64,000 bases of DNA, taken from the NCBI GenBank assembly GCA_020072645.1, contig JAIQGK010000011.1:1-64000 (forward strand), in the 5' to 3' direction. This document shows, one piece after another, positions 44,377 through 52,116 of this stretch. The notes under the pieces are model-generated. The model did not search any database and was not told the origin of the DNA. It was given only the letters and a program-made list of their open reading frames with translations. Numbering within the stretch: position 1 is the stretch's first letter; the number at the start of each line of letters is the position of its first letter. The DNA comes from Terriglobia bacterium. GTDB lineage: Bacteria > Acidobacteriota > Terriglobia > Terriglobales > Acidobacteriaceae. Made by a program: the position numbers and the translations under genes.

Positions 44377-45059
44377 GATTTGCAGACCTTCTGCGCCGCG
44401 GCTGGAGTGAAGACGGCGGCGCAAATGAAATCAAGCACGGCGGCTCGTCGAGCGGCGATTCGCTCCGGAGAAGCAGGATCGCCGGCGTGCATAAAGTGTT
44501 GTGCGGGCATGCTGATGAAATAAAAAACGATAGTGCCGATGATGGATGTCACTGTCTGGATGGCATCAACCTTGCGGAAATCGCCGGCGCTAATGCCTTC
44601 TTCAATAAGCTTTTCCAGGCGGCTATACAAGGGCTTGCCGTGGCGCTCCATAATGCGGCTGGCAGCGGGTGAGAGCGCGCGTCCCGCGCTGCGCATAAAT
44701 TCGCGCTGCACCAGTCGCGGATAAACTGGCGCGCTGGCAATGTAGTCAAAGTGGGTTTGCGCATAGAGCAGCAATCTTTCACGCGGAGGAAGATCAGGAC
44801 GCTCAAGAACGCTCGCGACTCGCTCATGCAGACCGGAAAAAACCTGGTCCAGCGCGGCGGCGTAGAGGCCTTCTTTATCCTTGAAGTAGTAATAGAGTAA
44901 GGCTTTGTTGACGCCGGCGCGGCGCGCAATCTCATCTGTGCGCGCTCCGGTCACGCCTTCATGGGCAAACTCTTCCAAAGCGGCTTTAAGGATGGCGGCG
45001 CGGGTCTTTTCAGGTTCGCCGCGCGAGCCAGATTTGCCGGATTTGATGGCTGAAGACAT
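44373..45059 (-). CDS. TetR-family transcriptional regulator
   Basis: A 228-residue repressor. The helix-turn-helix lies in GARTDEIARRAGVNKALLYYYFKDKEGLY (about residues 38-68), the YbiH/CecR-like pattern; the rest is an all-helical ligand and dimerisation domain. It is first in the export operon and lies directly downstream of overlapping palindromes, so it probably represses its own operon until a transported compound binds it. Confidence 0.92.
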   Translation of the reverse strand: MSSAIKSGKSGSRGEPEKTRAAILKAALEEFAHEGVTGARTDEIARRAGVNKALLYYYFKDKEGLYAAALDQVFSGLHERVASVLERPDLPPRERLLLYAQTHFDYIASAPVYPRLVQREFMRSAGRALSPAASRIMERHGKPLYSRLEKLIEEGISAGDFRKVDAIQTVTSIIGTIVFYFISMPAQHFMHAGDPASPERIAARRAAVLDFICAAVFTPAAAQKVCKS

Positions 45060-45064
45060 TTAAT

Positions 45065-45095
45065 TAACTGGTTAGTTAGATTATCAGATAATCTA
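45065..45095. promoter_or_regulatory. Probable TetR operator
   Basis: Two adjoining palindromes lie just upstream of tetR: TAACT-GGTT-AGTTA (45065-45078) and the perfect 19-bp TAGATTATC-A-GATAATCTA (45077-45095). The position at the operon start suits autoregulation; protein binding is inferred. Confidence 0.65.
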
Positions 45096-45286
45096 CGGCG
45101 ATGCGCAAATCCTTGTTCTACGCGGAAGGAGTGGTACATCAGCTGTTGGGCCGAATTCGCGGGGACGGTTAATACGATAATCGAATCGCGCGATCACGGC
45201 CCATGAATTTTGGGGACAGGTGCTCTTTGCCGGATTTGTTAAAATGAATAGTTTGCCTTCTTGATCTTGCCATACTTAGGAATTGA

Positions 45287-46345
45287 ATGCCTGAAACCAT
45301 GCTTGCCGTAGTGAAACCGGAGGCCGCGCCGGGAGCGGACGTCCGGCAGATGCCCGTTCCACAATTTGGCCCGGATGATGTCCTGGTGAAAGTGAAAGTA
45401 GCATCAGTCTGCGGCACCGATCTGCACATATACAACTGGGACCAGTGGGCGCAAAACCGGATCAAGCCGCCATTGATTCCCGGCCATGAGTTCTGCGGGC
45501 ACGTGGTAGCTACAGGCAAGAACGTAACGGCAGTGAAGGAAGGCGACTTTGTTTCCGCCGAGATGCATGTGGCCTGCGGCAAGTGCTACCAGTGCCGCAC
45601 CGGCGAAGCCCACATTTGCCAGCATGTGAAGATCATTGGCGTGGACGCCAACGGTGCTTTCGCCGAGTTCGTGAAGATCCCAGAATCGAATATCTGGAAG
45701 ATTGACCCGGGCATTCCGGCGGATTATGCCAGCGTGCTTGATCCGCTGGGCAACGCCGTGCACACGGTTCTGGCCGGCGAGATTGCCGCCAAGACGGTGG
45801 CGATCATCGGCTGCGGGCCCATTGGCCTGTTCTGTATTGCCGTGGCGCGTGCGTGTGGCGCCAGTGAAGTGTATGCGCTGGAAATCAACGACCATCGGCG
45901 CAAGCTGGCGGAAAAGATGAAGGCCGACCACGTGCTGAATCCGGCGAAAGATAACGTCTATGAGCAGGTAATGGAGGCCACGGGCGGCACCGGCGTGGAC
46001 GTGATCCTGGAAATGTCCGGACATCCTGACGCGATCCGCCTGGGATTCAAGATACTGCGGCTCGGTGGCCGTGCTTCTCTGCTGGGAATTCCGTCCAAGC
46101 CGATGGAGTTGAACCTGGCCAACGACATTATTTTTAAAGGCGCGCTGGTGCAGGGCATTAATGGACGGCAAATGTACAAGACCTGGTTCCAGATGAACGC
46201 TCTGCTCAAGGCGAACAAGCTCGATCTTGATCCGGTGATTACAGACCGCATGCCAATGGCGGATTTCAGCAAAGGCATGGACCGGCTGCGTACGGGCGAG
46301 TCGAGTAAAATTTTGTTGTATCCGAATGGAATACAGAAGAGTTAG
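45287..46345 (+). CDS. tdh: L-threonine 3-dehydrogenase
   Basis: A 352-residue zinc-dependent enzyme oxidising threonine to 2-amino-3-ketobutyrate with NAD. Catalytic zinc ligands are Cys42 and His67-Glu68 (SVCGTDLHIYN, GHEFCG); the structural zinc uses Cys97, Cys100, Cys103 and Cys111. The Rossmann motif GCGPIGLF lies near residue 176. AGGAA precedes the ATG. It pairs with kbl downstream, the classical threonine-to-glycine route. Its stop codon lies in the first bases of the foldback repeat that separates the two genes. Confidence 0.95.
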   Translation: MPETMLAVVKPEAAPGADVRQMPVPQFGPDDVLVKVKVASVCGTDLHIYNWDQWAQNRIKPPLIPGHEFCGHVVATGKNVTAVKEGDFVSAEMHVACGKCYQCRTGEAHICQHVKIIGVDANGAFAEFVKIPESNIWKIDPGIPADYASVLDPLGNAVHTVLAGEIAAKTVAIIGCGPIGLFCIAVARACGASEVYALEINDHRRKLAEKMKADHVLNPAKDNVYEQVMEATGGTGVDVILEMSGHPDAIRLGFKILRLGGRASLLGIPSKPMELNLANDIIFKGALVQGINGRQMYKTWFQMNALLKANKLDLDPVITDRMPMADFSKGMDRLRTGESSKILLYPNGIQKS

Positions 46346-46575
46346 CCGCAGATTTGTGCAGATGGGCGTAGATCAAAAAGCTTAGCCGCGAATTTCGCGA
46401 ATAAACGCGAATTAGGAAATTTTGTAATTGGGTAATTGAGTAATTTGAGATTCGCAAACCGCGAATGCGGAGAAAGAAATTGTGAGTCGTCTTTAAATTT
46501 GATTCGCGTCTATTCGCGTTGATTCGCGGCCCAATGATTTTTTGATCTGCGCCCATCTGCGAAGATCAGTGGCAA
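46343..46575. repeat. Large foldback repeat of the CCGCGAAT family
   Basis: Arms run from TAGCCGCAGATTTGTGCAGA (46343) and TAGCCGCGAATTTCGCGAAT to the mirrored GATTCGCGTTGATTCGCGGC (ending at about 46530) and TTTTGATCTGCGCCCATCTG (to about 46559). The arms pair over roughly 70 bases each, with mismatches. No coding. The same core appears at 50163 and as the terminal repeats around the GxxExxY gene at 51674. Confidence 0.8.
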
Positions 46576-46599
46576 AGAAATTTTTTTCAGGAGTGCGAC

Positions 46600-47814
46600 A
46601 TGCCAACCACCACGACCCGCCCCCAGCTTTCATACCTCGCCGACCAGATGAACGAACTCAAGCAGAAGGGCACGCACTTTAAGCTGCGTGTGCTTCAGGA
46701 TGAGCAAGCGCCGGAGTGCACGGTAGATGGCAAACACGTCATCAATCTGGCGTCGAACAATTATCTGGGGCTGACGACGCATCCCAAGTTGCGCGAAGCC
46801 GCTATCGCAGCGATTAAGAAGTATGGCGTAGGCTCAGGCGCGGTGCGCACTGTGAGCGGGACCATGTCAATCCACATGGAGCTGGAAGAAAAGATTGCGC
46901 GATTCAAGAACACTGAGGCGTGCGTGGTCTTTCAGTCAGGCTTTGCGGCGAATGCGGGGACGGTTTCGGCCATTCTGGGCAAAGACGATTTCATTATCTC
47001 CGACGAACTGAACCATGCCAGCATTATCGATGGCGCGCGGCTCTCGCGGGCCAAGATCAAGGTTTTTCGCCACAAAGACACGGCGCACGCGGAAGAGCTA
47101 TTGAAAGAAGTTGCCGGCGAGCCCGGGCATAAGCTGATCATTACCGACGGCGTGTTTTCCATGGATGGCGACATTGGCCCGCTGCCCGCGCTGTGTGACC
47201 TGGCGGAAAAATATGGCGCCATCATGATGATTGATGACGCGCATTCTTCCGGAGTGCTGGGGCGCAATGGCCGGGGGACGGTGGACCACTATAAAGTCCA
47301 CGGCAGAGTTGATATACAGGTGGGAACTTTATCAAAAGCTATTGGGGCGCTGGGCGGTTATGTATGCGGATCAAAAGACCTGATTGATTTTCTCTATCAC
47401 CGCGCGCGGCCATTTTTATTTTCCACGTCGCATCCGCCGTCAGTGGCGGCGACCTGCATTGCCGCCTTTGACGTGCTGGAGCAGGAGCCCGAGTTGATGG
47501 ACAAGCTCTGGGCGAATACGCGTTTCTTCAAGAAAGAGCTGGGACTGCTCGGTTTCAACATCGGTGGCAGCATTACTCCGGCCAGCGAGACGCCGATCAC
47601 GCCGATCATCATCGGCGATGGACGCCTGACGATGGATTTCAGCCGCGAGCTGTTCAATGAGGGCGTGTTCACGCCAGGCATCGCGTTCCCGACTGTGGCG
47701 GAAGGCAAGGCGCGACTGCGGACCATTATGACCGCCACCCACACGCAGAATCAGCTGACGAAGGCGCTGGAGATTCTGAAGAAAGTGGGAACGCGGATGG
47801 GGATTATCCGCTAG
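46600..47814 (+). CDS. kbl: Glycine C-acetyltransferase (2-amino-3-ketobutyrate CoA ligase)
   Basis: A 404-residue PLP enzyme that cleaves 2-amino-3-ketobutyrate with CoA to glycine and acetyl-CoA. The cofactor Lys246 lies in VGTLSKAIGALGG; MMIDDAHSSGVLG binds the pyridine ring; SNNYLGLTTHPKL is the typical N-terminal part. Upstream tdh produces its unstable substrate. The insertion of a foldback between them has widened the gap to 254 bases, but both run in the same direction. Confidence 0.95.
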   Translation: MPTTTTRPQLSYLADQMNELKQKGTHFKLRVLQDEQAPECTVDGKHVINLASNNYLGLTTHPKLREAAIAAIKKYGVGSGAVRTVSGTMSIHMELEEKIARFKNTEACVVFQSGFAANAGTVSAILGKDDFIISDELNHASIIDGARLSRAKIKVFRHKDTAHAEELLKEVAGEPGHKLIITDGVFSMDGDIGPLPALCDLAEKYGAIMMIDDAHSSGVLGRNGRGTVDHYKVHGRVDIQVGTLSKAIGALGGYVCGSKDLIDFLYHRARPFLFSTSHPPSVAATCIAAFDVLEQEPELMDKLWANTRFFKKELGLLGFNIGGSITPASETPITPIIIGDGRLTMDFSRELFNEGVFTPGIAFPTVAEGKARLRTIMTATHTQNQLTKALEILKKVGTRMGIIR

Positions 47815-47827
47815 CAGTCTGCGCGAA

Positions 47828-48877
47828 TCATCTCGAGTTGTATTGGAAGGCAATGTTGGATTCGACCTCAACCGGCTGGTCAAGCAGCAGGTAGGGGCGA
47901 AATTTATATTTTTTTACGGCCTCCAGAATGGCTTTCCGCAGGGGTTCAGGACCGTCGGACGCAGTGGCTTCAACTACGCTTCCATCTTTCCCAACAACAA
48001 AATGAACCATTACTTTGCCGTCGGCCCCTCGCGGATAGTTTGGCTCGGCGGTGGAAACCAAATATTCCATCACAATATTGGGAGGGATGGCTATGCGTCC
48101 TCCGAGTGGCCCGGCGCTGTCTGCCGGCGGCGCAAAGAATGCTTCGCTTACTCCGCTGATCTCTCCAAGTTCTTCGACGTGAATTTTGAGAAAAGTCTTG
48201 TTGTCATGAGCGATAGAAATATCTTTTGCCACATAGCGCCCGAGAAATGGGACGATGTTGTCGTACGTTGTCGTCTTGGCTAAGTTCTCCTGGACGAAGC
48301 GAAGCATCGCGGAATTGGGATTGAAGCAAAACATCGGCAAGCCGAGGAAAACGATGCGCGACTCCGTCTTGCGAAGAGTAACGCAAGGAAGCCTGGTGCT
48401 GCCCAGTTTGGTCTCCACCTTTTCAGGCCTGGTCGAGTGATCGCCCCACCTTGCCTGACGCAAAGGGCGCCAAGTTGCATCCATCACATCCATGATGGCG
48501 GCATCGGGCCAGCGTTGATCGCCAGAGCGATAAAGCCCGGAGTCATTGGCTACGTCCGTTTGCTTCAGGTTGTCACTTAGGATGATGCGTTTGTACTTTT
48601 TGGGCCCGGCAAAAAATTCTTCCACCATACCGCTGTGAACGTTGTCGCCATCCTGGTCGAATTGTTCATACGACAACTTAATATGCCAGCGCTTATTCGA
48701 TGTGTCGTCCAGACCGTTCATCGCGGACGCCAGTTTGAGCATGTCACCCGCGGCGCGAGGAACCTTTACCGAGAGCGGGTCGGCTTGGGCCTTAGAGTTG
48801 GCGGCATCATTCTCCAGGGAAGTGGCAACCGCGCTGATCGCCAAGGCGAAGACAAGTAAGGTGACGGCCTTTTGCAT
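47828..48877 (-). CDS. Exported protein with TonB C-terminal-like domain
   Basis: A 349-residue protein with a signal peptide (MQKAVTLLVFALAISAVA). Residues 30-260 are of unknown fold, with one or two Cys and an LGLPMFCFNPNSAMLRF segment. The C-terminal region from about residue 265 (PNYPRGADGKVMVHFVVGKDGSVVEA, RKAILEAVKKYKFRPYLL) is a TonB C-terminal-type domain. There is no obvious N-terminal anchor and no ExbB/D genes, so it need not energise transport. The ATG at 48877 is chosen by the signal peptide; a longer frame runs back into the opposing fructose-bisphosphatase gene and is unlikely. Confidence 0.78.
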   Translation of the reverse strand: MQKAVTLLVFALAISAVATSLENDAANSKAQADPLSVKVPRAAGDMLKLASAMNGLDDTSNKRWHIKLSYEQFDQDGDNVHSGMVEEFFAGPKKYKRIILSDNLKQTDVANDSGLYRSGDQRWPDAAIMDVMDATWRPLRQARWGDHSTRPEKVETKLGSTRLPCVTLRKTESRIVFLGLPMFCFNPNSAMLRFVQENLAKTTTYDNIVPFLGRYVAKDISIAHDNKTFLKIHVEELGEISGVSEAFFAPPADSAGPLGGRIAIPPNIVMEYLVSTAEPNYPRGADGKVMVHFVVGKDGSVVEATASDGPEPLRKAILEAVKKYKFRPYLLLDQPVEVESNIAFQYNSR

Positions 48878-49030
48878 GCCCGTGAGTGTACCGTGCGCAT
48901 GTCCCGGCCGCCAAGGCTTGGGCAGGTCACGGAGGGGCCGCGACTTGAAGGTCTCACACCCGCCCGTGACCTCTGTCACAGCTTGTGCGTGCTCTTGGCC
49001 TGACAATTCTAGTAGGTGTGGAGGCTCTCT

Positions 49031-50152
49031 ATGAAAACGACGTTGAGCGTAATCAAGGCGGATATCGGTTCTATTGGTGGGCATATTGCGCCATCGAAAC
49101 GGTTGCTGGAACGGGTGAAAGAAGTGGTGGAAACATCCGGCAAATCGATCATCACTGACCACTTTATCAGTCACACCGGTGATGATGTGGCCATCCTGAT
49201 GACGCACCGGCGCGGCGTGAACGACGAAAAAGTCCACAAGATGGCGTGGGACGCATTTGTCGCCGGCACGGCGGTGGCGAAAGAGGAAGGTCTCTATGGA
49301 GCCGGCCAGGACCTTTTGAAAGATTCGTTCTCCGGCAACGTGCGCGGTATGGGACCGGCAGTAGCAGAGATGGAAGTGGAGGAGCGTCCGAACGATCCAT
49401 TCCTGTTTTTTGCCGCCGACAAGACAGATCCCGGAGCTTATAACCTGCCGCTGTTTCTGACTTTTGCCGACGTGATGACAACGCCGGGCCTCATCCTCTC
49501 TCCCAAGTTGAGCCAGGGATTTCGCTGGGTGGTGATGGATGTAAATTACACCGAAGGCGACCGGGTCATCGAACTGAACACACCGGAAGAAATCTATGAC
49601 CTAGCGGCTTTGCTACGTGACAACCAGCGCTACGTGGTGGAGTCAGTGTGGTCGCGCGCGACGGGAGAGCAATGCGTGGCAGTTGCGACATCTCGTCTTC
49701 ACAACATCGCCGGCAAATACACTGGCAAGGACGATCCGGTGATGCTAGTGAGAACGCAGATGAACTTCCCTGCAACCGGTGAGGTGCTGGCGCCCTATGC
49801 CATTGGACATTTTGTGGGTGGCGGAATGCGCGGATCGCACCAGATGCCGCTGATGCCGGTGGCGATGAATACAGGGACGTCCTATTTTGACGGGCCGCCG
49901 CTGGTATCGTGCGCCGCTTTCTGCGTGCACAACGCCAAGCTGACCGAGCCGGCGGACACGTTTGCCCATCCTTTCTGGGATGAGGTGCGGGCCAACGCGA
50001 GCCGAAAAGCGATTGAGATGCGTCGCCAGGGATTCAGCGGAGCGGCCATGCTGCCGATGGCCGAGCTGGAATATACCGGCGTGATGGAGATGCTGGACAA
50101 GATGGACAAACGGTTTACTGTCCGGATGAAAAAGACGACTGTGGCGGCTTAG
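49031..50152 (+). CDS. fbp: Class V fructose-1,6-bisphosphatase/aldolase
   Basis: About 373 residues. KTTLSVIKADIGSIGGHIAPS, SHTGDDVAILMTH, FFAADKTDPGAYNLPLF and SYFDGPPLVSCAAFCVHN are hallmarks of the archaeal-type bifunctional FBP aldolase/phosphatase. It can condense dihydroxyacetone phosphate with glyceraldehyde 3-phosphate and dephosphorylate the product, pushing carbon into gluconeogenesis. It is common in archaea and thermophiles and less common in soil bacteria. GGAGG lies six bases before the ATG at 49031. It is divergent from the TonB-domain gene. Confidence 0.92.
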   Translation: MKTTLSVIKADIGSIGGHIAPSKRLLERVKEVVETSGKSIITDHFISHTGDDVAILMTHRRGVNDEKVHKMAWDAFVAGTAVAKEEGLYGAGQDLLKDSFSGNVRGMGPAVAEMEVEERPNDPFLFFAADKTDPGAYNLPLFLTFADVMTTPGLILSPKLSQGFRWVVMDVNYTEGDRVIELNTPEEIYDLAALLRDNQRYVVESVWSRATGEQCVAVATSRLHNIAGKYTGKDDPVMLVRTQMNFPATGEVLAPYAIGHFVGGGMRGSHQMPLMPVAMNTGTSYFDGPPLVSCAAFCVHNAKLTEPADTFAHPFWDEVRANASRKAIEMRRQGFSGAAMLPMAELEYTGVMEMLDKMDKRFTVRMKKTTVAA

Positions 50153-50162
50153 GGGACAAGCT

Positions 50163-50285
50163 GGCCGCAGATTTCGCAGATAAGATCAAAATCTTTGGCC
50201 GCGAATGAACGCAAATTAACACGAATCACACCAGAGTACGGAGAAATTTGCTTGAAGCGATTCGTGTCGATTCGCGGCTAAATTT
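50163..50285. repeat. Foldback repeat of the CCGCGAAT family
   Basis: GGCCGCGAATGAACGCAAAT (from 50198) is mirrored by GATTCGTGTCGATTCGCGGC (to 50278). The flank GCCGCAGATTTCGCAGAT recalls the copy at 46343. No gene inside. Confidence 0.75.
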
Positions 50286-50318
50286 GTTTTGCGCATAATC
50301 GAGACGATGTGGCGGTAG

Positions 50319-50364
50319 GGATCCCTCCCCTTCAGCGAGAACTCAGGGTCGGGATTTCAGAAAA
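50319..50364. repeat. Fragment of the GAAATCCCGA foldback family
   Basis: GGGATCCCTCCCCTTCAGCG and GGTCGGGATTTCAGAAAA are a diverged copy of the element end found intact at 30110. It lies just after the CCGCGAAT foldback and before pyrC. Confidence 0.5.
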
Positions 50365-50365
50365 G

Positions 50366-51664
50366 CTACGCCCGGAATACTAAAGCCCCACCCACAACCG
50401 TCGCCATCACTTTACCCTGCATCTGACGGCCATCGAACGGCGAGTTTCTTGATTTTGAATGCGACTGCGCGACGTGGTACGTCCATTTCTTTGCGGGATC
50501 GAAGATGGTGACGTCTGCGCGGGCGCCCACGGCCAGTGTGCCGCGGCCCTGCAGGTTCATCACGCGTGCAGGATTAGCGGAGAGCAGTTCAACAATCCGC
50601 CGCAGCGGGACATTGTGACGGTAGTGCAAGACTGAGATGCACAGTCCGAGCGCAGTCTCGAGGCCAGTAATGCCGAAAGGCGCGCGATCAAATTCCTGGT
50701 TTTTTTCATGCGCGGAGTGCGGAGCATGGTCTGTGGCGACGCAGTCAACAGCGCCATCGGCAAGGCCGGCGAGAAGGGCATCGCGGTCTTCACGCGAGCG
50801 CAGAGGCGGATTCATTTTGTAATTGGTGTCGTACTGGCCTACTTCCTCATCGAGCAGCGTGAAGTGGTGCGGGGTGATCTCGCAGGTCACGCGCAGGTGG
50901 TCACGCTTGGCCTTGCGGACGGCGCGCAGAGCAGCGGCGGTGGAAAGATGGGCAACGTGGTAGCGGCCTTTGGTTTCTGCCGTGAGCCGGATGTCGCGTT
51001 CGACGATCGAGCTCTCGGCTTCGCCTGGCCAGCCGCGCAGGCCCAAGCGGAAAGCCGTTGGGCCTGCATTCATTGCGGAGCCTTCCGTCATGCGGCAATC
51101 TTCGGCGTGCTGGACCACAGGCATGTTGAGCGCGGATGCAGCGATCAGCGTCTGGCGCATGATCTTGTCGTCGAGGATGGGCTTGCCGTCGTCGCTCAGA
51201 GCCACGGCGCCAGCGCGCTTGAGCGCGGCGAAATCGGTAAGTTGTTCGCCGCGGCTGCCGACCGTCGCAGCGGCGACTGCAAAAACATTGACGTGCGCGC
51301 CGCGTGCAGGATCGAGCATCCAGCGAGTGATCTCCGGCGAGTCGTTCACAGGGCTTGTATTCGGCATGGTGCAGACAGAGGTGAATCCGCCGGCAGCGGC
51401 GGCCATGGTGCCGCTGGCAATGGTCTCTTTGTGCGATTGGCCGGGCTCGCGCAGATGGACATGAATATCGATAAAGCCGGGAGCGACGACGAGTCCACGC
51501 GCGTTGAAAGTGTCATCGGCCTTGCCGCGTAGTTTCCCGGCAGGCGCGACTTCAACCACGCGACCTCCTTTGAGCAGAAGATCGTACTTGCCCTCAAGAT
51601 GCTCAGCGGGGTCGATGAGAAGACCGTTGCGAATTGCGAGAGATCTTTTATTGTTCAAGTGCAA
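50366..51664 (-). CDS. pyrC: Dihydroorotase
   Basis: A 432-residue zinc enzyme closing carbamoyl-aspartate to dihydroorotate. Metal His68 and His70 lie in DIHVHLREPG; further ligands are in PVVQHAEDCR and VAHLST; the catalytic Asp is in CVATDHAPHS. It is a class I-type enzyme that usually associates with PyrB. It is downstream of pyrR, pyrB and the inserted GxxExxY gene, with a gap of only three bases after the latter's stop. The start appears to be a TTG (51664 or 51658), weaker than expected, perhaps altered by the insertion. Confidence 0.93.
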   Translation of the reverse strand: MHLNNKRSLAIRNGLLIDPAEHLEGKYDLLLKGGRVVEVAPAGKLRGKADDTFNARGLVVAPGFIDIHVHLREPGQSHKETIASGTMAAAAGGFTSVCTMPNTSPVNDSPEITRWMLDPARGAHVNVFAVAAATVGSRGEQLTDFAALKRAGAVALSDDGKPILDDKIMRQTLIAASALNMPVVQHAEDCRMTEGSAMNAGPTAFRLGLRGWPGEAESSIVERDIRLTAETKGRYHVAHLSTAAALRAVRKAKRDHLRVTCEITPHHFTLLDEEVGQYDTNYKMNPPLRSREDRDALLAGLADGAVDCVATDHAPHSAHEKNQEFDRAPFGITGLETALGLCISVLHYRHNVPLRRIVELLSANPARVMNLQGRGTLAVGARADVTIFDPAKKWTYHVAQSHSKSRNSPFDGRQMQGKVMATVVGGALVFRA

Positions 51665-51667
51665 AAC

Positions 51668-52099
51668 CTATTTAGCCGCGAATGCACGCGAATGAACACG
51701 AATTCCTTTCTTGCTATTCTCGAAAATGAAGCGCTTAAAGTGGGGTTTGGGACCGAAGTTGAGCAGAAGTCCTACTTCAATTTCCGTGGCGCGCAAATAA
51801 TTCAGGATTTGGGCCTCGTGTGATGGATCAAGTACACGGGCCGCTTTCAGTTCCAGTAGGACTGCATTATTTACCATGAGATCAGCCTTGTATTCACCGA
51901 TTACTCTGCCGTGAAACCAAATCGGCGTGGCAATTTGCCGCGCGACACTCAATCCTGCCTCGGTCAGTCCTATGTACAGCGCTTCTTCGTACACTGCTTC
52001 GAGAAATCCATACCCCAACTCGTTATACACCGAATAAAAAACACCGACGATTTGATGACACAAATCCCAATGTTTTCTTTCGTGTTCATTCGCGTTCAT
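51668..52099 (-). CDS. GxxExxY protein, PD-(D/E)XK-like nuclease fold
   Basis: About 143 residues from the ATG at 52099, which lies inside the inverted repeat; a GTG at 52120, overlapping the pyrB stop, is the alternative. The naming motif is Gly31-Phe-Leu-Glu34-Ala-Val-Tyr37 in LGYGFLEAVYEEAL. A PD-(D/E)XK-like core follows: Asp73 in EYKADLMV and Glu83-x-Lys85 in LLELKA, which would bind metal. Family members are of unknown function and often occur in many copies in environmental bacteria. Both termini are partly encoded by the repeats (MNANEHERK and RVHSRAFAAK), supporting a repeat-linked mobile unit. Nuclease activity is inferred, not known. Confidence 0.85.
   Translation of the reverse strand: MNANEHERKHWDLCHQIVGVFYSVYNELGYGFLEAVYEEALYIGLTEAGLSVARQIATPIWFHGRVIGEYKADLMVNNAVLLELKAARVLDPSHEAQILNYLRATEIEVGLLLNFGPKPHFKRFIFENSKKGIRVHSRAFAAK
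51674..51702. repeat. Terminal inverted repeat of the GxxExxY element (pyrC side)
   Basis: AGCCGCGAATGCACGCGAAT continuing through GAACACGAA. It is the mirror of 52079-52107 with one mismatch and encodes the last residues of the GxxExxY protein. Confidence 0.85.
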
Positions 52100-52107
52100 T
52101 CGCGGCT
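52079..52107. repeat. Terminal inverted repeat of the GxxExxY element (pyrB side)
   Basis: TTCGTGTTCATTCGCGTTCA continuing through TTCGCGGCT on the plus strand. It contains the likely ATG of the GxxExxY gene on the minus strand. Confidence 0.85.
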
Positions 52108-52116
52108 GATCCTGGT

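Larger units (their letters stand above)
51665..52116 (-). mobile_element. GxxExxY element inserted between pyrB and pyrC
   Basis: The stretch between pyrB and pyrC begins and ends with inverted copies of AGCCGCGAATG(A/C)ACGCG followed by AATGAACACGAA: 51674-51702 on one side and 52079-52107 on the other, 29 bases each with one mismatch. It holds a single gene for a GxxExxY nuclease-fold protein. The neighbouring pyr genes remain intact and closely spaced, so the unit appears to have been added inside a working operon. Element status is inferred from the inverted repeats and their gene-free relatives at 46343 and 50163. Confidence 0.7.

Noticed and set aside
48878-49237. N-terminal extension of the TonB-domain protein
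   Set aside because: It overlaps the fructose-bisphosphatase gene; the signal peptide at 48877 marks the true start.
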